From the NCBI RefSeq assembly GCF_036250675.1, contig NZ_CP109592.1, positions 6,572,001 through 6,636,000 on the forward strand: DNA of 64,000 nt, given 5' to 3'. The number at the start of each line of letters is the position of its first letter. Position 1 is the first letter of the stretch. Below the pieces are notes generated by a model. The model was given only the letters and a program-made list of their open reading frames with translations, made no database searches and was not told where the DNA came from. This DNA is from Streptomyces sp. NBC_01689. GTDB lineage: Bacteria > Actinomycetota > Actinomycetes > Streptomycetales > Streptomycetaceae. Made by a program: the position numbers and the translations under genes. Positions 61,583 to 64,000 of the stretch are shown here, piece by piece.

Positions 61583-62506
61583 TCAGGCGCTGTGCTCGGC
61601 GAGGAGCTCGCGAGCCGCGTCGAGGTCGTCTGGGGTCTTCAGCGCCAGGGTCTTCACACCGGGCAGCGCGCGCTTGGCGAGGCCGGTGAGCGTGCCGCCC
61701 GGGCACACCTCGATCAGCGCCGTCGCGCCGAGCTCCTGGAAGGTCTCCATGCACAGGTCCCAGCGGACCGGGTTGGCCACCTGGCCGACCAGCCGCTTCA
61801 GGACGTCGTCGCCGGACTTGACGGCCTGGCCGTCCTTGTTGGAGACGTAGGTGACGCGCGGGTCCGCGGGGGCGAGGTCCTCGGCGGCCTGCGCGAGCGC
61901 CTCGACGGCGGGAGCCATGTGGTGCGTGTGGAACGCGCCGGCGACCTTCAGGGGCACCACGCGGCGTACCCCGTCGGGCTTGTCCGTCTCCAGGGCGGCC
62001 AGCTGCTCCAGCGTGCCGGCGGCCACGATCTGGCCCGCGCCGTTCACGTTCGCGGGGGTCAGCCCGAGCTTCTCCAGGTGCGGGACCGTCGTCTCCGGGT
62101 CACCGCCGAGCAGCGCCGACATACCGGTCCGCGTCACGGCGGCCGCCTCGGCCATCGCGAGGCCGCGGGTGCGTACGAGCGTCAGCGCGGCGGTGTCGTC
62201 GAGCACGCCCGCGAACGCGGCGGCGGTGATCTCACCGACGCTGTGTCCGGCGACGGCACCGAGCGCGAGGTCGGCGACGTCGCCGAGGGCCGCGGCGGAG
62301 AGGAGTCCGGCGGCGACCAGAAGGGGCTGGGCGACCGCCGTGTCCCGGATCGCGTCCGCGTCGGCCTGCGTGCCGTAGTGGGCAAGGTCGAGACCGATGG
62401 CGTCCGACCACGCGGCGAGGCGGTCGGCGGCACCGGGGAGATCGAGCCAGGGGGTCAGGAAGCCGGGCGTCTGGGCGCCCTGGCCGGGAGCGACGAGTAC
62501 GAGCAC
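61583..62506 (-). CDS. fabD: Malonyl-CoA:ACP transacylase
   Basis: This 307-residue enzyme loads malonate onto ACP. It has nucleophile S89 in AGHSVGEI, H193 in VAGAFHTHHM, and the conserved N-terminal APGQGAQTPGF. The start at GTG 62506 agrees with the LVLVAPGQG beginning of the S. coelicolor enzyme as I remember it and gives good spacing from GAGAGAG; GTG 62512 is an alternative. It is the first gene of the fab operon, and in Streptomyces it is also used to malonylate polyketide carrier proteins. The upstream gene fasR, transcribed in the same direction, encodes its activator. Confidence 0.96.
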   Translation of the reverse strand: MLVLVAPGQGAQTPGFLTPWLDLPGAADRLAAWSDAIGLDLAHYGTQADADAIRDTAVAQPLLVAAGLLSAAALGDVADLALGAVAGHSVGEITAAAFAGVLDDTAALTLVRTRGLAMAEAAAVTRTGMSALLGGDPETTVPHLEKLGLTPANVNGAGQIVAAGTLEQLAALETDKPDGVRRVVPLKVAGAFHTHHMAPAVEALAQAAEDLAPADPRVTYVSNKDGQAVKSGDDVLKRLVGQVANPVRWDLCMETFQELGATALIEVCPGGTLTGLAKRALPGVKTLALKTPDDLDAARELLAEHSA

Positions 62507-62573
62507 TCTCACACTCTCTCTTGTGGACGGCCGAAGCCGCCCGTGGGGACAGGGACGAAGAACACGAAGGGGA

Positions 62574-62579
62574 ATTGTA
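62574..62579 (-). promoter_or_regulatory. Candidate -10 element of the fab operon promoter
   Basis: On the minus strand TACAAT lies 68 bp before the fabD start in the 89-bp gap after fasR. This A+T-rich stretch, which includes GGCATTTGTCGAAG just upstream, is the probable FasR-controlled promoter. I see no firm -35 element, as expected for an activator-dependent promoter. Confidence 0.5.
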
Positions 62580-62595
62580 GAGCTTCGACAAATGC

Positions 62596-63801
62596 CTACG
62601 TCTGGAGATCTCCATCGGCCAGACGCCCCAGGATGAGCGCGATCCGCAGGGTGAAGGCGGATCGTACATCCGAGGGTGACCAACCGGTGACGTCAGTCAC
62701 ACGTCGTAGCCGGTAGCGCACGGTGTTGGGGTGAACGAAGAGCATGCGCGCCGCGCCTTCGAGGCTGCTCGCCTGTTCCAGATAGACACTGAGGGTTTCG
62801 AGCAGCGCGGAGCCGGCTTCCTCCAGTGGTCTGTAGATCTCCTCCACCAGCTGCTCACGGGCCGACGGATCTCCGGCGATCGCGCGTTCCGGCAGCAGAT
62901 CGTCGGCGAGGACCGGGCGCGGGGCGTCCTGCCAGGCGAAACACGCCTTCAGGCCGGCCGCGGCGGCCTGCGCCGAGCGGGTCGCCGCGAGCAGGTCCGG
63001 CACGATCGGCCCGGCGACGACGGGTCCGGCGGCGTACGGGCCGATCAGCGATTTGGCGACGCCGAGCGGGTTGTCGCTGCCGCCCGCGATCACCACGAGC
63101 CGGTCCCCGAGCACGCCGGTCAGCACCTGCAGCTTGGCGTGCCGGGCGGCGCGCCGGATGGCCTCGACGGTCAGCTCACTGTCACCGTCGGGTGCCGTTC
63201 CCAGCACCACGCAGACGTGTTCGGGGGAGTTCCAGCCGAGGGCGGCGGCGCGGGAGACGGCGCCCTCGTCGGCCTCGCCGGAGAGCACGGCGTTCACGAC
63301 CAGGGACTCCAGCCGGGCGTCCCAGGCTCCGCGGGCCTCGGCGGCCTGCGCGTAGACCTGGGCGGTGGCGAAGGCGATCTCCCGGGCGTAGACGAGGAGT
63401 GCCTCGCGCAGCACCGACTCGTCACCGGGGGCGGCCACCTCGTCGATGGCACTCTCCATCACCTCGATCGTCGTCCGCACCATCTCGACGGTCTGGCGCA
63501 GGGTGATCGCCCTGGTCAGCTCGCGGGGGGCGGTGCCGAAGACGTCGGTGGAGATGGCCTGGGGCGCGTCGGGACGCCGGAACCACTCGGTGAACGCGGC
63601 GATGCCGGCCTGGGCGACCAGACCGATCCAGGAACGGTTCTCCGGTGGCATGGCCCGGTACCACGGCAGCGTCTCGTCCATCCGCGCGATGGCCTGCGCG
63701 GCGAGACTTCCGGACGACTTCTCCAGCCGCTTCAGGGTCGCCGAGTGCGTGTGGACGGCGTGCGCTGGGCGCTCGGTGTTGCTGCGTTCGGGTTCGGGCA
63801 C
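62596..63801 (-). CDS. fasR: Fatty acid synthesis activator FasR (PucR/CdaR-type)
   Basis: This regulator of about 401 residues has an N-terminal region of long helices (RLEKSSGSLAAQAIARMDETLPWYRAMPPENRSWIGLVAQAG), a central GGDEF-like/CdaR domain and a C-terminal PucR helix-turn-helix (LSVYLEQASSLEGAARMLFVHPNTVRYRLRRVTDVTGW). Position and sequence match FasR of S. coelicolor (SCO2386), which activates the fab operon. It precedes fabD by 89 bp on the same strand. The start is uncertain: GTG 63801 (PEPERSNTERPAHAV) is preferred by similarity, with CAGTCT six bases upstream suggesting a leaderless mRNA. The frame stays open to 63852. Confidence 0.93.
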   Translation of the reverse strand: MPEPERSNTERPAHAVHTHSATLKRLEKSSGSLAAQAIARMDETLPWYRAMPPENRSWIGLVAQAGIAAFTEWFRRPDAPQAISTDVFGTAPRELTRAITLRQTVEMVRTTIEVMESAIDEVAAPGDESVLREALLVYAREIAFATAQVYAQAAEARGAWDARLESLVVNAVLSGEADEGAVSRAAALGWNSPEHVCVVLGTAPDGDSELTVEAIRRAARHAKLQVLTGVLGDRLVVIAGGSDNPLGVAKSLIGPYAAGPVVAGPIVPDLLAATRSAQAAAAGLKACFAWQDAPRPVLADDLLPERAIAGDPSAREQLVEEIYRPLEEAGSALLETLSVYLEQASSLEGAARMLFVHPNTVRYRLRRVTDVTGWSPSDVRSAFTLRIALILGRLADGDLQT

Positions 63802-63913
63802 GGGACAAGACTGCCTTATCAGGACGGAGCTGTGCGGCGGCGGGTCTCCCATCGGGCCGGGGAGGAGCGGGGGCGGGGCTACGGTGGGGGACGTGACGGC
63901 CGTACGGCGCTGT

Positions 63914-63940
63914 CGGATGTGGCGGATGTGGCGGATGTGA
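63914..63940 (+). repeat. 9-bp tandem repeat covering the pirin-like start
   Basis: Three tandem units CGGATGTGG, CGGATGTGG and CGGATGTGA begin at 63914, 63923 and 63932. The last one supplies the GTG start of the following gene. Confidence 0.8.
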
Positions 63941-64000
63941 TCGAGGTACGGCGCGGTGACGAGCGCTACCCAGGAGGGGACCCGGCGGCCGGGATCTTCT
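63937..64000 (+). CDS. Pirin-family protein, N-terminal fragment
   Basis: Only the first 21 residues are inside the window. After the GTG they read IEVRRGDERYPGGDPAAGIF, which matches the beginning of Streptomyces pirin-like cupin proteins as I remember them (usually continuing into a TRHAFSFG motif). Pirin proteins bind iron in a bicupin fold; some have quercetinase or regulatory activity. It is divergent from fasR. The start codon lies within a 9-bp tandem repeat and has no obvious ribosome binding site. The assignment rests on a short stretch. Confidence 0.5.
   Translation, partial: MIEVRRGDERYPGGDPAAGIF

Overview
The window is chromosomal DNA of a Streptomyces-type actinomycete. The evidence is very high GC with strongly G/C-ending codons, frequent GTG starts, leaderless promoters, and lineage markers: Mbl, MatB, a SCO2400-type protein, XRE/DUF397/ATPase regulator sets, DUF3145 and the fasR-fabD-fabH-acpP-fabF cluster. 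From memory, the gene order follows S. coelicolor from about SCO2468 (dnaG) down to SCO2386 (fasR), with insertions and losses. I see no rRNA, CRISPR array, insertion sequence or prophage.

Layout. 1-6.8 kb: end of a CbiX-like chelatase, dgt, a ferredoxin-reductase-like flavoenzyme, dnaG and an HrdA-like sigma factor. 6.8-12.7 kb: a heterodimeric ABC exporter, a xylulokinase-like kinase and a YtxH-like protein. 12.8-13.2 kb: two tRNA-Asn and one CAU-anticodon tRNA. 13.8-18.2 kb: an SDR, a two-GAF sensor kinase with a degraded ATPase domain, mbl, and a 14-bp minisatellite region. 18.2-23.8 kb: a matB/carboxyltransferase operon, an HExxH protein, an ATP-grasp protein and a hypothetical protein. 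24-28.7 kb: an IclR regulator coupled to an SMP-30 lactonase, and a Tat-exported GH35 beta-galactosidase. 28.8-30.4 kb: a WhiJ-type regulator set. 30.4-34 kb: an FAD monooxygenase and an aminotransferase with a 200-residue low-complexity tail. 34-42.6 kb: sugar uptake and oxidation genes, namely a secreted mutarotase, a ChvE/Mms-type ABC importer, a U32-like protein, a zinc dehydrogenase and an aldonate-type dehydratase. 42.9-49.7 kb: a zinc-ribbon membrane protein, a MarR regulator with a divergent oxidoreductase, Ohr, an EI24 membrane protein and a pyroglutamyl-peptidase-like protein with Ser for Cys. 49.8-52.4 kb: a LysR pseudogene, an NAD-dependent oxidoreductase, a RidA pseudogene and a YrdB-like protein. 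52.5-58 kb: TetR, a GH3 glucosidase, a cytosolic mutarotase and an SGNH lipoprotein. 58.2-64 kb: DUF3145, the type II fatty acid synthesis operon with its activator FasR, and the start of a pirin-like gene.

How the parts fit. Three dispersed sites resembling TGTTCGAAATTTCGAACA lie upstream of the IclR-lactonase operon, the U32-like gene and the dehydratase-dehydrogenase operon. They suggest one IclR regulon for oxidative (non-phosphorylative) sugar catabolism, supplied by GH35 and the ABC importer. MatB plus a carboxyltransferase, and the fab cluster, are two separate malonyl-CoA-related modules. Several unrelated genes carry in-frame tandem repeats, and two neighbouring genes near 50-52 kb have decayed by small indels.
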